A DNA stretch of 64,000 nt from CAZGSN01 sp964371655 (GCA_964371655.1 CAYJOD010000008.1:1-64000), one strand, 5' to 3'. Counted from the stretch's first letter, positions 1 through 8,559 are shown. Translations and numbers: made by a program. The notes: generated by a model from the letters alone, not told the origin.

Positions 1-289
1 GCGGTCTTCCTCGGTCTTGTTGTAGGGGCGCGCGGCTGCGCGCCCTGTTCGGTGGCTCTTGAGACAACCTCTGGCGAGCGCGGCTACGACACAGCCTTCA
101 ACCTCATACGGCTGAACGGTTACAGTTTCGCGTTCATTCGACGCAGGCCAAGAGCGGCCTGTTTCCAACGAAGAGCGCGCGATGTCTACTAGTCCTGGAG
201 ACGCGCGCCGCCGCGGCGCATCTGCTGGATCCGCTGCAACCCAATCTTTAGACCTGTCAGGATCGCCGCGATCGGAGTAGGTCTGAATC
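1..289. other. Leading intergenic stretch
   Basis: No gene can be supported here. Frame 1 of the plus strand is open from base 1 to a stop at about 192, but the peptide resembles nothing I know and may be chance in GC-rich DNA or the tail of a gene cut by the window edge. Bases 64-84 (ACAACCTCT...GAGCGCGG) weakly resemble the right arm of the inverted-repeat element at 62968-63117. A GGAGTAGG ribosome binding site for the next gene lies just before position 290. Confidence 0.4.
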
Positions 290-1978
290 ATGAAGAGGTC
301 GCGCCAAGCGATTGCCTCAATGGTCGTCCTGTCCCTCTGCTCCCTCGCTCGGGCGGGCACGCCGCAGCCGGGATATGCTGACACCCGAGTCGCGACCGGA
401 TTGGATGCGCCGACGGCGATCGCGTTCCTGCCCGACGGTCGTGTGTTGATCACAGAAAAGGGCGGCGCACTGAAGCTGCAGGGAACGGGGGCGCCGGTGA
501 CCTTGGCGACGATCCCCGTCTGTACGGATGCGGAGATGGGTCTCTTGGGTATTGCCGTCGATCCTGCGTTCGCGAGCAACGGCTTCATTTATCTCTATCG
601 AACCCAATCAAGCGGTGATTGTGCATCGTCGAGTGGCCGTTCGAACGAAGTCATTCGCCTCACGATGGCACCGGACGACACTGTCAGTCTGGCTTCGCTC
701 ACGGTGCTGCTCACCGGGTTTCGGACCGATAACGGCAATCACGACGGTGGCGTGCTGCGCGTGGGACCCGACGGCAAGCTTTACGTCGGCGTTGGGGACA
801 CCGGCAATGGCGACAACCAAGGTTGTCCGGGGTCATCGACGAATCCGTACGCGCAGGACTTGAATGCGTTCGAAGGCAAGGTGCTTCGCCTGAACCTGGA
901 TGGAACAACTCCGACCGACAATCCTTATTTCGGCCAAGCCGGTAAGCTCGGACAGATTTTCGCGTCGGGGTTCCGTAATCCATGGCGTATGGGTTTCGAT
1001 CCGGTCAATGGCAACCTCTGGGTCGCGGATGTCGGCGACCTGGCCTTTGAGGAGGTCGATATCGTCACCTCCGGCGGCAACTACGAATGGCCCTACTGCG
1101 AGGGTCTCGATCATCCGAGCGGCTGTGCGCAACCCGGTGATACCGCACCCATCTTCGAGTACGGGCATGGCGGCGGCTGCCCGGGAGACGTCGGTACCTC
1201 GCTCGGAGAATCCATCATCGGCGGATCCTTCGCCGGCGCGGCTTTGAGTCCGTTTGAGAACGAGTACTTCTTTGCTGATTACACCGGCAGCGCGGTCTAT
1301 CGCCTGACGCCCAACGCGGCGCGCACAGGCATTACGGGTCCAGCGGTGAGCGTGTCCACCAACGTCGGCAACCCCGTCGATGTGATCACCGGCCCCGACG
1401 GTGCCATCTACTATGTCGCCATCGGTTTCGGCGAGGTGCACCGTTTGAGCTATGCCGTGCCCGCACCCGAACAATTGATTACCGGCAAACGTATGAAGCT
1501 GGGGAGCGGAGCTGATCCGAACCGCAAACGACTGAGTGCGAAGTCGACCGACACCAGTATCGATATTGGCCTAGGCAACCTTACGGCCGACGATCCAGTG
1601 CTGAACGGCGGTTCGGTGCGTGTGCTGACGGCAGATGGCTGTGGTGGCCCATGCGATACCACGTATCCATTGGCGACGGCGCCCCCCAACGACTCCTGGA
1701 ACTACTTCGGAGGCTCCGGTGCCAATCGCGGCTACGGGTTCCGATCTAAGGTCGGACCAATTCGCTCCGTCACCATCCGCCCGCGCCGTCACGTGAACAT
1801 CACCGGCCGCGGCGCAGGCTTGGGCCACGATCTGGCAGCGGCTCCGAACCCGGTCGACGTCGTCCTCACGGTCGGTGGACACCGCTACTGCATGGAGTTC
1901 GGCGGGACCACGAGGTTCAGCGTGGGCGATTCGTTCGCAGCAAAGGACGCCGCCGCCCCGGTATCGTGTCCGCCCTGA
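290..1978 (+). CDS. Secreted PQQ-dependent sugar (aldose/sorbosone-type) dehydrogenase-like protein
   Basis: A 562-residue protein with a Sec signal peptide (residues 1 to about 22, ending LARA) and a six-bladed GSDH/YliI-type propeller to about residue 395. Recognisable blade motifs are NHDGGVLRVGPDGKLYVGVGD, FRNPWRMGFDP and LWVADVGD. Enzymes of this family oxidise aldoses or other alcohols in the periplasm with PQQ and pass electrons to cytochromes or cupredoxins. The last 165 residues or so are an added beta-rich domain with paired cysteines (GCGGPC, RYCMEFGG, final SCPP), not part of classical GSDH; I have seen similar tails in secreted proteins of Binatota-like genomes. The start is supported by GGAGTAGG about 8 nt upstream. 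The gene stands alone. Substrate unknown; some family members are structural or adhesive. Confidence 0.85.
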   Translation: MKRSRQAIASMVVLSLCSLARAGTPQPGYADTRVATGLDAPTAIAFLPDGRVLITEKGGALKLQGTGAPVTLATIPVCTDAEMGLLGIAVDPAFASNGFIYLYRTQSSGDCASSSGRSNEVIRLTMAPDDTVSLASLTVLLTGFRTDNGNHDGGVLRVGPDGKLYVGVGDTGNGDNQGCPGSSTNPYAQDLNAFEGKVLRLNLDGTTPTDNPYFGQAGKLGQIFASGFRNPWRMGFDPVNGNLWVADVGDLAFEEVDIVTSGGNYEWPYCEGLDHPSGCAQPGDTAPIFEYGHGGGCPGDVGTSLGESIIGGSFAGAALSPFENEYFFADYTGSAVYRLTPNAARTGITGPAVSVSTNVGNPVDVITGPDGAIYYVAIGFGEVHRLSYAVPAPEQLITGKRMKLGSGADPNRKRLSAKSTDTSIDIGLGNLTADDPVLNGGSVRVLTADGCGGPCDTTYPLATAPPNDSWNYFGGSGANRGYGFRSKVGPIRSVTIRPRRHVNITGRGAGLGHDLAAAPNPVDVVLTVGGHRYCMEFGGTTRFSVGDSFAAKDAAAPVSCPP

Positions 1979-2156
1979 GGACGGAATCTGCGGGGACGTG
2001 GGATGCCACCGCCGCCTCCTGCCTGAATCGCACCGCTTGCACCCCGTGTCCCTAAGACGCGTCGTCGGCTCGCGTCTGAGAGCGAAAGCGAGACATTTCG
2101 TCGAGCGGCTGCACCACTGGGTGGTCAGCGGCTCCGTCGCGAGATAGGTTGGCGCC

Positions 2157-3026
2157 ATGCTTAAGCCGTCCACGGTAGAGGAGCCCGCAGAGCTTCTCGC
2201 GTTTCTGTTCGCCACCTGGCCGACGGTGAAGAAGAAGCAGATGCGCACCTGGCTGAAGTTTCAGGCGGTGACGGTCAACGGCCGCCCGGTCACCCAGTTC
2301 AACCATCCCTTGCGGCGCGGCGACGTGATCTCGATTCGCTCCGAGCGCTCGGAGATCCCCAAGACCGAGCTGCCATCCGGCATCGTCATTCGCTTCGAGG
2401 ACTCCGCCGTACTCGTGATCGAGAAGCCAGAGAACCTGCTCAGCATTGCCAACGAGGGCGAACGGGAAAAGACGGCATACTTTCAGCTCAGCGATTATCT
2501 CAAGCTTCGATTTGCGGATGCGCGTGCGCGCGTCTGGATCGTACACCGTCTGGATCGCGAGACCTCCGGCTTGATGGTGTTTGCCAAGACTGCTGCAGCC
2601 AAGGCGATCCTGCAGGGCGGTTGGGACGAGGTCGAGAAGCGCTACGAAGCGGTGGTGGAGGGACAGCTGCCCGCGTCGGAAGGGACACTCGAGTCCGACC
2701 TCGACGAGAGCAATCCGTTCAAGGTCTTCACCGCCAGCGCCAGCGCGCAGACGCGTCATGCTGTTACCCATTATCGGGTGCTGTCCACCCGTAAGGGGCG
2801 GTCGCTGGTGGAGCTCACCCTGGAAACCGGGCGGCGCCATCAGATTCGCGTGCAACTTGCCGCTGTCGGTTGTCCCGTCGTAGGCGACAAGAAGTATGCG
2901 GCGAAGACGGACCCGGCCAAACGCCTGGCGTTGCACGCCAGCTACCTGCGATTCCTGCACCCGGAAACCGGCGAAGAGCTCAGGTTCACGTCCCCGTTAC
3001 CGAAGGCATTGGCGCGCTTGGTCTAA
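2157..3026 (+). CDS. RluA-family pseudouridine synthase with S4 domain
   Basis: A 289-residue RNA pseudouridine synthase. Residues 10-65 form an S4 RNA-binding domain (KKKQMRTWLKFQAVTVNGR, RRGDVISI). The catalytic domain follows, with the family motif HRLDRETSG at 130-138; Asp133 is the expected nucleophile. A later GRRHQIRVQL motif is also typical. The enzyme isomerises uridines in rRNA or tRNA in the cytoplasm. Length matches RluC/RluD-type enzymes, but the exact target (23S positions or tRNA U32) cannot be fixed from sequence. It is 178 bp after the PQQ dehydrogenase and does not look co-transcribed with it. No strong Shine-Dalgarno precedes the ATG, but the next in-frame ATG would cut into the S4 domain. 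Confidence 0.92.
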   Translation: MLKPSTVEEPAELLAFLFATWPTVKKKQMRTWLKFQAVTVNGRPVTQFNHPLRRGDVISIRSERSEIPKTELPSGIVIRFEDSAVLVIEKPENLLSIANEGEREKTAYFQLSDYLKLRFADARARVWIVHRLDRETSGLMVFAKTAAAKAILQGGWDEVEKRYEAVVEGQLPASEGTLESDLDESNPFKVFTASASAQTRHAVTHYRVLSTRKGRSLVELTLETGRRHQIRVQLAAVGCPVVGDKKYAAKTDPAKRLALHASYLRFLHPETGEELRFTSPLPKALARLV

Positions 3027-3089
3027 GAGGCGGTCGGGCGCGGGGCGATCTACCGACACGATAAGTTAATGGCCCGCGCCGACCGCAGG

Positions 3090-3131
3090 CTGTCGACAGT
3101 CGACCGTCGACTATTGACTGTGAACTATAGG
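3090..3131. repeat. Degenerate heptanucleotide tandem repeat
   Basis: Six consecutive 7-bp units of the form ctgtcga / cagtcga / ccgtcga / ctattga / ctgtgaa / ctatagg. It resembles in style, not exact unit, the much longer 7-bp array at 33495-33648. Likely a short tandemly repeated repetitive (STRR-like) sequence. Confidence 0.6.
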
Positions 3132-3296
3132 TTGGAGTGGTCAGACACGGATCCATGTGATGCGCTGTTCCAAAATCATTGCGCCGCGCGATGATGTTCA
3201 GAAGTAGTGGCACACGCTTTTACCCAGACTTCGCTGGGGAAAAGGGGGACTCCTTCGGAGTCCAGCCGATGCGAGCGGCACCCGATCGCGTTCTTC

Positions 3297-3333
3297 CAAC
3301 ATGTTGGTGAGAACGATTCCGTAGTGGCATAGG
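3297..3333 (+). repeat. Direct repeat, copy 1 (CAACATGTTGGTGAGAACG...)
   Basis: Starts with the palindrome CAACATGTTG and continues GTGAGAACGATTC, then a variable dinucleotide and TAGTGGC. A second copy starts 199 bp downstream at 3496. Possibly the footprint of a lost mobile element; no transposase is nearby. Confidence 0.7.
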
Positions 3334-3495
3334 GTGTGGGCGATCCCACGAATCACCGCTCCCTAACGGTCGCGGATCAGGTCGCGGTCCTCAGGTTTTC
3401 GCTAGGTCAGAGCCGCGCGCGTAAGCAAGCGGTCAGCGGGTACAAGCTTCCGTAGATGCACGGCACGGCATGCATCGACGCTGCTCGCCCTCTCT

Positions 3496-3532
3496 CAACA
3501 TGTTGGTGAGAACGATTCTCTAGTGGCTCAGG
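3496..3532 (+). repeat. Direct repeat, copy 2 (CAACATGTTGGTGAGAACG...)
   Basis: Matches the copy at 3297 across about 30 bp, including the CAACATGTTG palindrome and the trailing TAGTGGC. The two copies bracket a 160-bp non-coding segment. Confidence 0.7.
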
Positions 3533-3606
3533 ACAAGCCTGCCAGCGCTTTGCCCGATTCGGCGCCGCGCACCACGGGGTGGCAGAAAAGCGGGAGCAAG
3601 CCCGTC

Positions 3607-3624
3607 CTGAGCCCCGTCGAAGGG
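3607..3624 (+). repeat. Dispersed motif CTGAGCCCCGTCGAAGGG
   Basis: An 18-base motif present here and in exact inverted orientation at 8156-8173. It belongs to the widespread intergenic CTGAG..GTCGAAGG repeats seen in many draft genomes. No function can be assigned. Confidence 0.65.
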
Positions 3625-3785
3625 CACGGTCCCGAGTTTATCGACAGTCTCAGAGGGTAGGGGCAAGTGGCCCAGGTGGGGCACTTCGCACATCTCGCGG
3701 AGCAGAACGACGGCTGCCAGTGCGTGGATCCCCGCCGCTGCGGCCTGGCGCGCTCGTTGCTCCTCTTGCTCGTCAAGAGGCATCA

Positions 3786-4193
3786 ATGGGGACAAACGGC
3801 AGCACGATCAAGCGGATCCTCATCGTCGAGGACGCAGCGGTGCTGCGCAAACACTTGGCGTGTTTGTTTACGCGCGAAGGATACGAAGTCACCACCGCGG
3901 GCAGCTGCGCCGAAGCCTTGGAGCGCCTGAGCCGCAAGCAGTTCGACGTCCTATTGCTGGACGTCAAGCTCCCCGATGGTGACGGCCTCGACCTGCTCGC
4001 CGAAGCGCGCGGGCGCCGACCGCCGCGCACCGTCGTGATGACGGCCATTTGCACGCCGGAAACCGAGCGCCGTGCGCGCCAGCTCAACGTGAATTGCGTC
4101 CTCCGCAAGCCGCTCGATGTTCTGCAGCTCATTGGCACAATCGATCACGACAGCGATCAATCCCCTGACGCGCTTCAATCCGAGTCAACCTGA
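3786..4193 (+). CDS. Stand-alone response regulator (receiver domain)
   Basis: A 135-residue single-domain CheY-like receiver. The acidic pair Glu15/Asp16, phospho-acceptor Asp59 (VLLLDVKLPDGDG), Thr86 and Lys108 (LRKP) are all in place. There is no DNA-binding output domain, so it acts by protein contact or in a phosphorelay. The ATG at 3786 is chosen because the receiver fold begins 9 residues later; an upstream frame extending to 3579 runs through repeat DNA and gives non-homologous sequence. It converges on the histidine kinase gene that ends at 4245, only 51 bp away, so that kinase is the likely partner despite the opposite strand. Confidence 0.88.
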   Translation: MGTNGSTIKRILIVEDAAVLRKHLACLFTREGYEVTTAGSCAEALERLSRKQFDVLLLDVKLPDGDGLDLLAEARGRRPPRTVVMTAICTPETERRARQLNVNCVLRKPLDVLQLIGTIDHDSDQSPDALQSEST

Positions 4194-4201
4194 TGCAATG
4201 A

Positions 4202-4236
4202 CACGTAGCATTGCCCAGTCGGGCTGAAGCTACGTG
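4202..4236. terminator. Bidirectional hairpin between convergent regulator and kinase
   Basis: CACGTAGC at 4202-4209 pairs with GCTACGTG at 4229-4236. Inside the loop a second helix forms (GCCC/GGGC). It sits exactly between two converging stop codons, the usual place for a shared terminator. No long T-tract follows, so efficiency is uncertain. Confidence 0.6.
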
Positions 4237-4244
4237 GTTGGGCC

Positions 4245-6122
4245 TCACGTCGCGGCGCCCAGAGCGCCGCTCGCGGACGTGGCGGCGGAGGCCGGATGCG
4301 AGACCGGCAGCTCTATCGTGAATCGAGCTCCCCGAGCGATCTCACTCTCGACGACAATTGTGCCTCCGTGCCTTTCGACGATCTTCTTCGCGACCGCTAG
4401 GCCAAGCCCGGTTCCATTCGACTTGGTGGTGAAGAACAGCTTGAAAGCCGATTGCAGCTGAATGGCGGCGATGCCCGGTCCGTTGTCGACGACGTCGACA
4501 CGCAGGCGCTCGCCGTCACTCACCAAGCGTCCCGTGATCGCGATGGAACCGCCCGTCGGCATCGCTTCGACGGCGTTCGAGAGCAGTGCCAGTAAGACCT
4601 GCTCGATCTGGGCGTAGTCGAGATCGGCTTCGGGGAGTCCCAGAGGAATATCGACCGTCACCTCGATTCCCTGCGCCGCCACCTGACTACGAAACGAGGC
4701 AATGGCATCGGCGACAATCGCTTCCAAACGGCACGGCAAAAAATGAGGCTCGAACGGCCGGGCGAAATCCAGGAGGGTCTTGATCCGGCTCTCGAGCTTG
4801 TCGGCTTCAGAGATAATGTCGGCGATGTTTTCACGCAGCGGGTGTTGCTCCGGCAGCTCCAACGAGGCGAGCTGCGCCGCGGCTTTGATCCCGGCGACCG
4901 GGTTGCGGATCCCGTGGGCCACGGCCGCCGACAGTTCCCCGATTGCCGCGAAACGCTCGGCCTCGACGAGGCGCGCCTGCGCGGCGTGCAGCTCTTCGTT
5001 GGTGCTCACCAACATCTGGATCAACTTCTCTCGTTCCTCCAGGCGTTGCTCAAGGGTGCGCCGCGAACGGCCGAGCTCGACCCGCATCTGCTCGAAAGCG
5101 TGGGCCAACGTGGCGATCTCGTCGCGGCGTTGACCGACTTCCAGCGGCTGCGAGAGATCTCCCCGCGTCATCGTCTCCGCGGCATCGGTCAGTTGTTTTA
5201 CCGAGCGGACGAAGCCATTGAGAATGGGTGTCGCGACCAGCCCGGCGACCAGCAAGAGCACAACGCCGATGCCCCACAGCGCGCGCTGAAACTGCCAGAC
5301 CTCGGTGAGCGCGAGTGAACGGGGCTGGCCGGCGATGACGCGCCAGGGCACGTGCGCCAACAACGCCACCGCAAGCATCGGGTCCTCGACATCGCTGGGC
5401 AACGGTTCGGCCGCATGGAATCGGCGCGCCGCGTCGGTTCCGGCCAAGACGAAGCCGTGTTGATCCAGGATCTCAACGAAACGCCCCGCAGTTGTCGCAA
5501 CCGCGCCGAGCATGTTTTCGAACTCACTGGCACGGAGATCGATGACGCCGGCCAAGACGCCTTGCACGTCCCCGTTGCCGTTCAGGATCGGGACGCCGAT
5601 TACAATGTGCGGTTGCGCCGAGAGCCGATCACCTGCCAACATACCCGAAATGCCGTCGCGACCGGTCCGATAGATCTGCGCGATCGGATCGAGCTCGCTG
5701 AATGTCTGGTGCATCCACGCCAGCCCGGGTGGTTCGGTCCACAGCACTGTGCCGGTTCGGTCGAGCAAGAAGATTCCACCGGTGAACACCGGCGACTTGA
5801 AGAACAAGTAGTGCAGCGTCGTCCACGGCGGGATGTAGCCCTCGCCGCGCGCCTCCTGGATGGTTTGCAGCCCGTAGGCCAACCCTGGCAGTCGCACCAC
5901 TGTCTGCAGGCGCTGCGTTCCCGACGCCACGTACGCATCGAGCTCGGCGGCCACGATGCTTGCGGTTTGGTGAAAGCGGTCGTGCGCCTGAGAGGTTTCC
6001 CGGCGCAGGAGATAGACCGTGAACGCGGTGTACACAGCGGACAGAGCCAACAGATAGCCGGCCGCGAGCACCACCCCCTTGATGCGGATGCTCCAACTCC
6101 GCGGAGACAGCCGAGACACCAT
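4245..6122 (-). CDS. Membrane sensor histidine kinase (dCache-like sensor, HAMP, HisKA, HATPase)
   Basis: A 625-residue kinase. TM1 is at about 17-39, an extracytoplasmic dCache-like sensor at about 40-280, and TM2 at about 284-303. HAMP follows (304-356), a coiled coil, then HisKA with the phospho-acceptor His403 in AVAHGIRNP. The ATPase domain shows the N box (LLSNAVEAM, about 514), G1 (DNGPG, 546) and F/G2 (FFTTKSNGTGLGL). It has the NtrB/ZraS-type H-box layout. It is the last gene of a unit with the copper protein 13 bp upstream and the cytochrome-porin, suggesting it senses the redox or metal state linked to them. The nearby response regulator (3786-4193) is its likely partner. Ligand unknown. 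Confidence 0.92.
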   Translation of the reverse strand: MVSRLSPRSWSIRIKGVVLAAGYLLALSAVYTAFTVYLLRRETSQAHDRFHQTASIVAAELDAYVASGTQRLQTVVRLPGLAYGLQTIQEARGEGYIPPWTTLHYLFFKSPVFTGGIFLLDRTGTVLWTEPPGLAWMHQTFSELDPIAQIYRTGRDGISGMLAGDRLSAQPHIVIGVPILNGNGDVQGVLAGVIDLRASEFENMLGAVATTAGRFVEILDQHGFVLAGTDAARRFHAAEPLPSDVEDPMLAVALLAHVPWRVIAGQPRSLALTEVWQFQRALWGIGVVLLLVAGLVATPILNGFVRSVKQLTDAAETMTRGDLSQPLEVGQRRDEIATLAHAFEQMRVELGRSRRTLEQRLEEREKLIQMLVSTNEELHAAQARLVEAERFAAIGELSAAVAHGIRNPVAGIKAAAQLASLELPEQHPLRENIADIISEADKLESRIKTLLDFARPFEPHFLPCRLEAIVADAIASFRSQVAAQGIEVTVDIPLGLPEADLDYAQIEQVLLALLSNAVEAMPTGGSIAITGRLVSDGERLRVDVVDNGPGIAAIQLQSAFKLFFTTKSNGTGLGLAVAKKIVERHGGTIVVESEIARGARFTIELPVSHPASAATSASGALGAAT

Positions 6123-6135
6123 GACGATCCGAAGC

Positions 6136-6726
6136 CTACTTCCCGACGGCGATGTTCACGGTGACGTTGCCCGTCGCAGGTACATCCACCTTCTCGGCCA
6201 ATGGCAGCCAACGCGACTGCCACAGCTTCAGCGTATAGGTGCCGGGGGGCACGTTGGGGATTTGGTAGCGTCCGGCCTCGGTGACGGTCGCAAAGTACGG
6301 CCCATCAAGCACCAGGATGTGGGCTTCCATCTCCATGTGGATGTTGCACAGGACGAGTACATCACCAGGCTGATCGAGGGTTACCGTGTGCCTCGCGCCG
6401 GGGCCCGAGGTGCCAAGATTGAACTTGCCGGACAGTTCCGACGGGCTGAACACGTTGTGCTGAACATCGTCGCTGTTGGTAAACTCGACGACGGTGCCGC
6501 GCACGACCGGAAGCACGGGCGGCAGAAATGCCAGATCCTTTTGGTCCATCACAACGCGAGATCCGGGAGCAAGTGGGGGCGTCGCCCCGGCGCCTTCGAG
6601 GTAGACGACCGCGAGAGCTGCGGGCTTGCCGTCGACCATCGCCGATCCTTCCAAGGTAGTGGCGCGCGCCGTCGAAACGAAGAGGCAAAGCACGACGCCG
6701 ATCGCGATTTCGAGCGCGCTGATCAT
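6136..6726 (-). CDS. Periplasmic type-1 copper (cupredoxin) protein, methylamine-utilisation-protein-like
   Basis: A 196-residue exported protein with a signal peptide (1 to about 22) and a plastocyanin-like fold. A complete type-1 copper ligand set is visible: His90 (DDVQHNVFS), then Cys127, His130 and Met133 in LCNIHMEM. The N-terminus resembles a carboxypeptidase-regulatory beta-sandwich (MVDGKPAALAVVYLEG) and the C-terminus another (GRYQIPNVPPGTYTLKLW). This arrangement is typical of proteins loosely named methylamine utilisation protein. Its start codon overlaps the stop of the cytochrome-porin gene (ATGA), so the two are translationally coupled. The likely job is periplasmic one-electron transfer with that cytochrome, a role similar to rusticyanin; that is inference. 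Confidence 0.82.
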   Translation of the reverse strand: MISALEIAIGVVLCLFVSTARATTLEGSAMVDGKPAALAVVYLEGAGATPPLAPGSRVVMDQKDLAFLPPVLPVVRGTVVEFTNSDDVQHNVFSPSELSGKFNLGTSGPGARHTVTLDQPGDVLVLCNIHMEMEAHILVLDGPYFATVTEAGRYQIPNVPPGTYTLKLWQSRWLPLAEKVDVPATGNVTVNIAVGK

Positions 6727-8036
6727 GGTCGAGCCTCATAGCCCAGCGCCTCGTTCAATCCAGGCGGTGTCAACGGCCAGAAGGCCGTAGCCAAACGCAA
6801 GGTGCCAGCCAAGGTTGTTGCCGTTTGCCCGGCGATGGCCTCATGATTCTCTCCATACGTGATCTCTGCCACCGCTTTCAGATTCTTGAGGATCGACCAC
6901 TGCCAACCGCTGGTCAGCTCCCATACCTGCCGTCTGGCGCGCACCTCACCTCCGGCGCTGCGATCATCAAACGTCGGGCTCCACGCGTAGTCGGCGCGCA
7001 GCAGCCACAGTAGCGTGGCCGTAAAGCGATAGTCCGTCTCGATGTAACCGCCGTAGTACCAGAAATCTTGGTGATGACCGGTTGGATTCGATTCGTACTC
7101 GGCGAGGAACTGGCCTAGGAGTCGAAACTGGCGGCGATAGAAGTCCACCTCGGGCCCGACGCGCAGAGCACGGTCTCCCACCCCGTTGCCGATGATGTCC
7201 GGGCTGTACGACAAGAAGAGGCCGGCCCGATGTAGGCCGAACGCCTGCGTCGCGTGCAGATAGAAGTCTCTGCTGGCGGAATCACGGAGCTGGTTGTTGC
7301 TGCCGTTGGTTGCGCCGATGGCCCAGGCTCGGCCGACCCCCGGCAGCGATCCGTTGAGCTCGACTCCGATCTGCGTTTCGCCCGGCACCGCGACATCCTC
7401 GCATTGGCCGTGCGGCGGAGCCACGTCGAGTAAGCCGCAGGCACTGAGAGTGTTGATGAGGTAGGGGCGGACCGAGAGCCGGTGGATCTGAGGCGACCCG
7501 AGCAACGGCAGCTCGTACCATCCAGCTTTGAGATTGCCGAGCCAGCCCCACGGCTCCGCATGGGCGACGACGTAGGCCTGATAGGGCGCCGTATTGACGG
7601 TCACCTTCCCGGTATCCCCTTCGGTTTCGATGAGCTCGTAATCCATCAGGAACGCGAGGTGTTCGCCGAGCTCTCCGCCGGACAGGAAGTTCAGATGCGA
7701 GAGGTTGAAATGAGTTTGCGTCGGGTCGCGCTGGCCGGGGGTATCAACGCGGCTGAGGTCCTCCCCGACTCCGAGATAAAGCGCCAGGGGAAGCGTGCCG
7801 GGGACCTCGAACGATGAGCCGACCTTGAGCGGTTTGATCGCCGGCGTGAGCCCGTGCAACCCGTGGGCGCGAAAGTTCTCGCCCTGCGGGTTCAGTTGCG
7901 GAAAGACGGTGTGGCATGCACCGCACGGTTTGTCGTAAATGCGGGCAAAGACCGGAATCGCGGCGGCGGGTGCTGCCAAGAGCATGCACGCGCCTAACCA
8001 GAAAACGCTCGCCCATATGATGACGTGTCTTTGCAT
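6723..8036 (-). CDS. Fused monoheme c-type cytochrome-porin, Cyc2-like (candidate)
   Basis: A 437-residue protein with a signal peptide (1 to about 26), one heme-binding CGACH at 38-42 inside the context FARIYDKPCGACH, followed by PQLNPQGENFRAHG, then about 370 residues of alternating hydrophobic/aromatic strands typical of a 14-18 stranded outer-membrane barrel. A single N-terminal CxxCH followed by PxLNxxGxxF and a porin barrel in about 430 aa is the design of Cyc2, the outer-membrane iron oxidase of neutrophilic and acidophilic iron oxidisers. The start at 8036 is chosen because it gives the signal peptide and has AGGAG just upstream; a longer frame to 8315 runs through dispersed repeats. 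It overlaps the cupredoxin gene by 4 bp. It could instead be a non-iron cytochrome-porin of another family. Confidence 0.68.
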   Translation of the reverse strand: MQRHVIIWASVFWLGACMLLAAPAAAIPVFARIYDKPCGACHTVFPQLNPQGENFRAHGLHGLTPAIKPLKVGSSFEVPGTLPLALYLGVGEDLSRVDTPGQRDPTQTHFNLSHLNFLSGGELGEHLAFLMDYELIETEGDTGKVTVNTAPYQAYVVAHAEPWGWLGNLKAGWYELPLLGSPQIHRLSVRPYLINTLSACGLLDVAPPHGQCEDVAVPGETQIGVELNGSLPGVGRAWAIGATNGSNNQLRDSASRDFYLHATQAFGLHRAGLFLSYSPDIIGNGVGDRALRVGPEVDFYRRQFRLLGQFLAEYESNPTGHHQDFWYYGGYIETDYRFTATLLWLLRADYAWSPTFDDRSAGGEVRARRQVWELTSGWQWSILKNLKAVAEITYGENHEAIAGQTATTLAGTLRLATAFWPLTPPGLNEALGYEARP

Positions 8037-8184
8037 CGCTCCTGCCGCCGCGCCGACTCTTCCTTCCCGGGCGTCATTCCTATCCGAACGATTCCGTGTT
8101 GCCCAGCCAGGACGAGGGCAAACTTGTTCACCGACGACACACCTGGGGGCGCCGGCCCTTCGACGGGGCTCAGCGGGAAAAGAA

Positions 8185-8312
8185 CAGTTGAACCGCGGAT
8201 GAACGCCGATGGACACGGATGAAGCAAGAGGAGCTTGGAAACATCGCTGATTGGTCACTCGGTGTCTCGACACATTTGGATGCCTGCGTACCCGAGCGTA
8301 AGTCCGACTGTT
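8185..8312 (+). repeat. Dispersed intergenic repeat, copy 1
   Basis: About 125 bp matching, in inverted orientation, 51301-51437. Shared blocks include CCGCGGATG, GGATGAAGCAA, GCTGATTGGTC and ATGCCTGCG.ACCCGAGC. Part of it (CCGCGGAT..GGACACGGAT) recurs inverted at 8517-8547, as in a hairpin-ended element. Confidence 0.75.
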
Positions 8313-8333
8313 CACAAATTCGGTGGCGTATTT

Positions 8334-8454
8334 CCGTTCGTCCCGAGTAGCCGCCTTCTTCTAGCGGCGTATCGAGGGACATCGCGGCAGGGCGCATGGA
8401 TCGCCGCCCCTCGATACGGCCGCTGAAAAAACGCGGCCTACTCGGGGCGAACGG
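8334..8454. repeat. Nested hairpin repeat element
   Basis: CCGTTCGTCCCGAGTAG at 8334-8350 pairs with its near-complement CTACTCGGGGCGAACGG ending at 8454. Inside, a second pair (TATCGAGGG / CCCTCGATA) forms another helix. The pattern is of a REP/MITE-type intergenic element inserted within the repeat that starts at 8185. Confidence 0.7.
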
Positions 8455-8516
8455 AGAGTGGGCCGAAATATGTCACTGTACGTGTGAACGGCAGTACTAA
8501 GCACCGGCGATCCGCG

Positions 8517-8547
8517 TGAATCCGTGTCCATCCGCGGTTCCAATTGA
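8517..8547 (-). repeat. Inverted end of the 8185 element
   Basis: TCCGTGTCCATCCGCGGTTC here is the reverse complement of the start of the repeat at 8185, bracketing the nested hairpin. Confidence 0.55.
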
Positions 8548-8559
8548 TGTTTCCAGGCT

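Larger units (their letters stand above)
3027..3785. other. Intergenic region with repeats, no gene
   Basis: About 760 bp with no convincing gene. It holds a heptad-type tandem stretch (3090-3131), two direct copies of an approximately 30-bp sequence (3297 and 3496), and a short dispersed motif CTGAGCCCCGTCGAAGGG at 3607-3624 that recurs inverted at 8156-8173. Short open frames here look like chance. Confidence 0.6.

Noticed and set aside
1..192. Plus-strand frame open from base 1
   Set aside because: It has no homology and no coding features; chance cannot be excluded.
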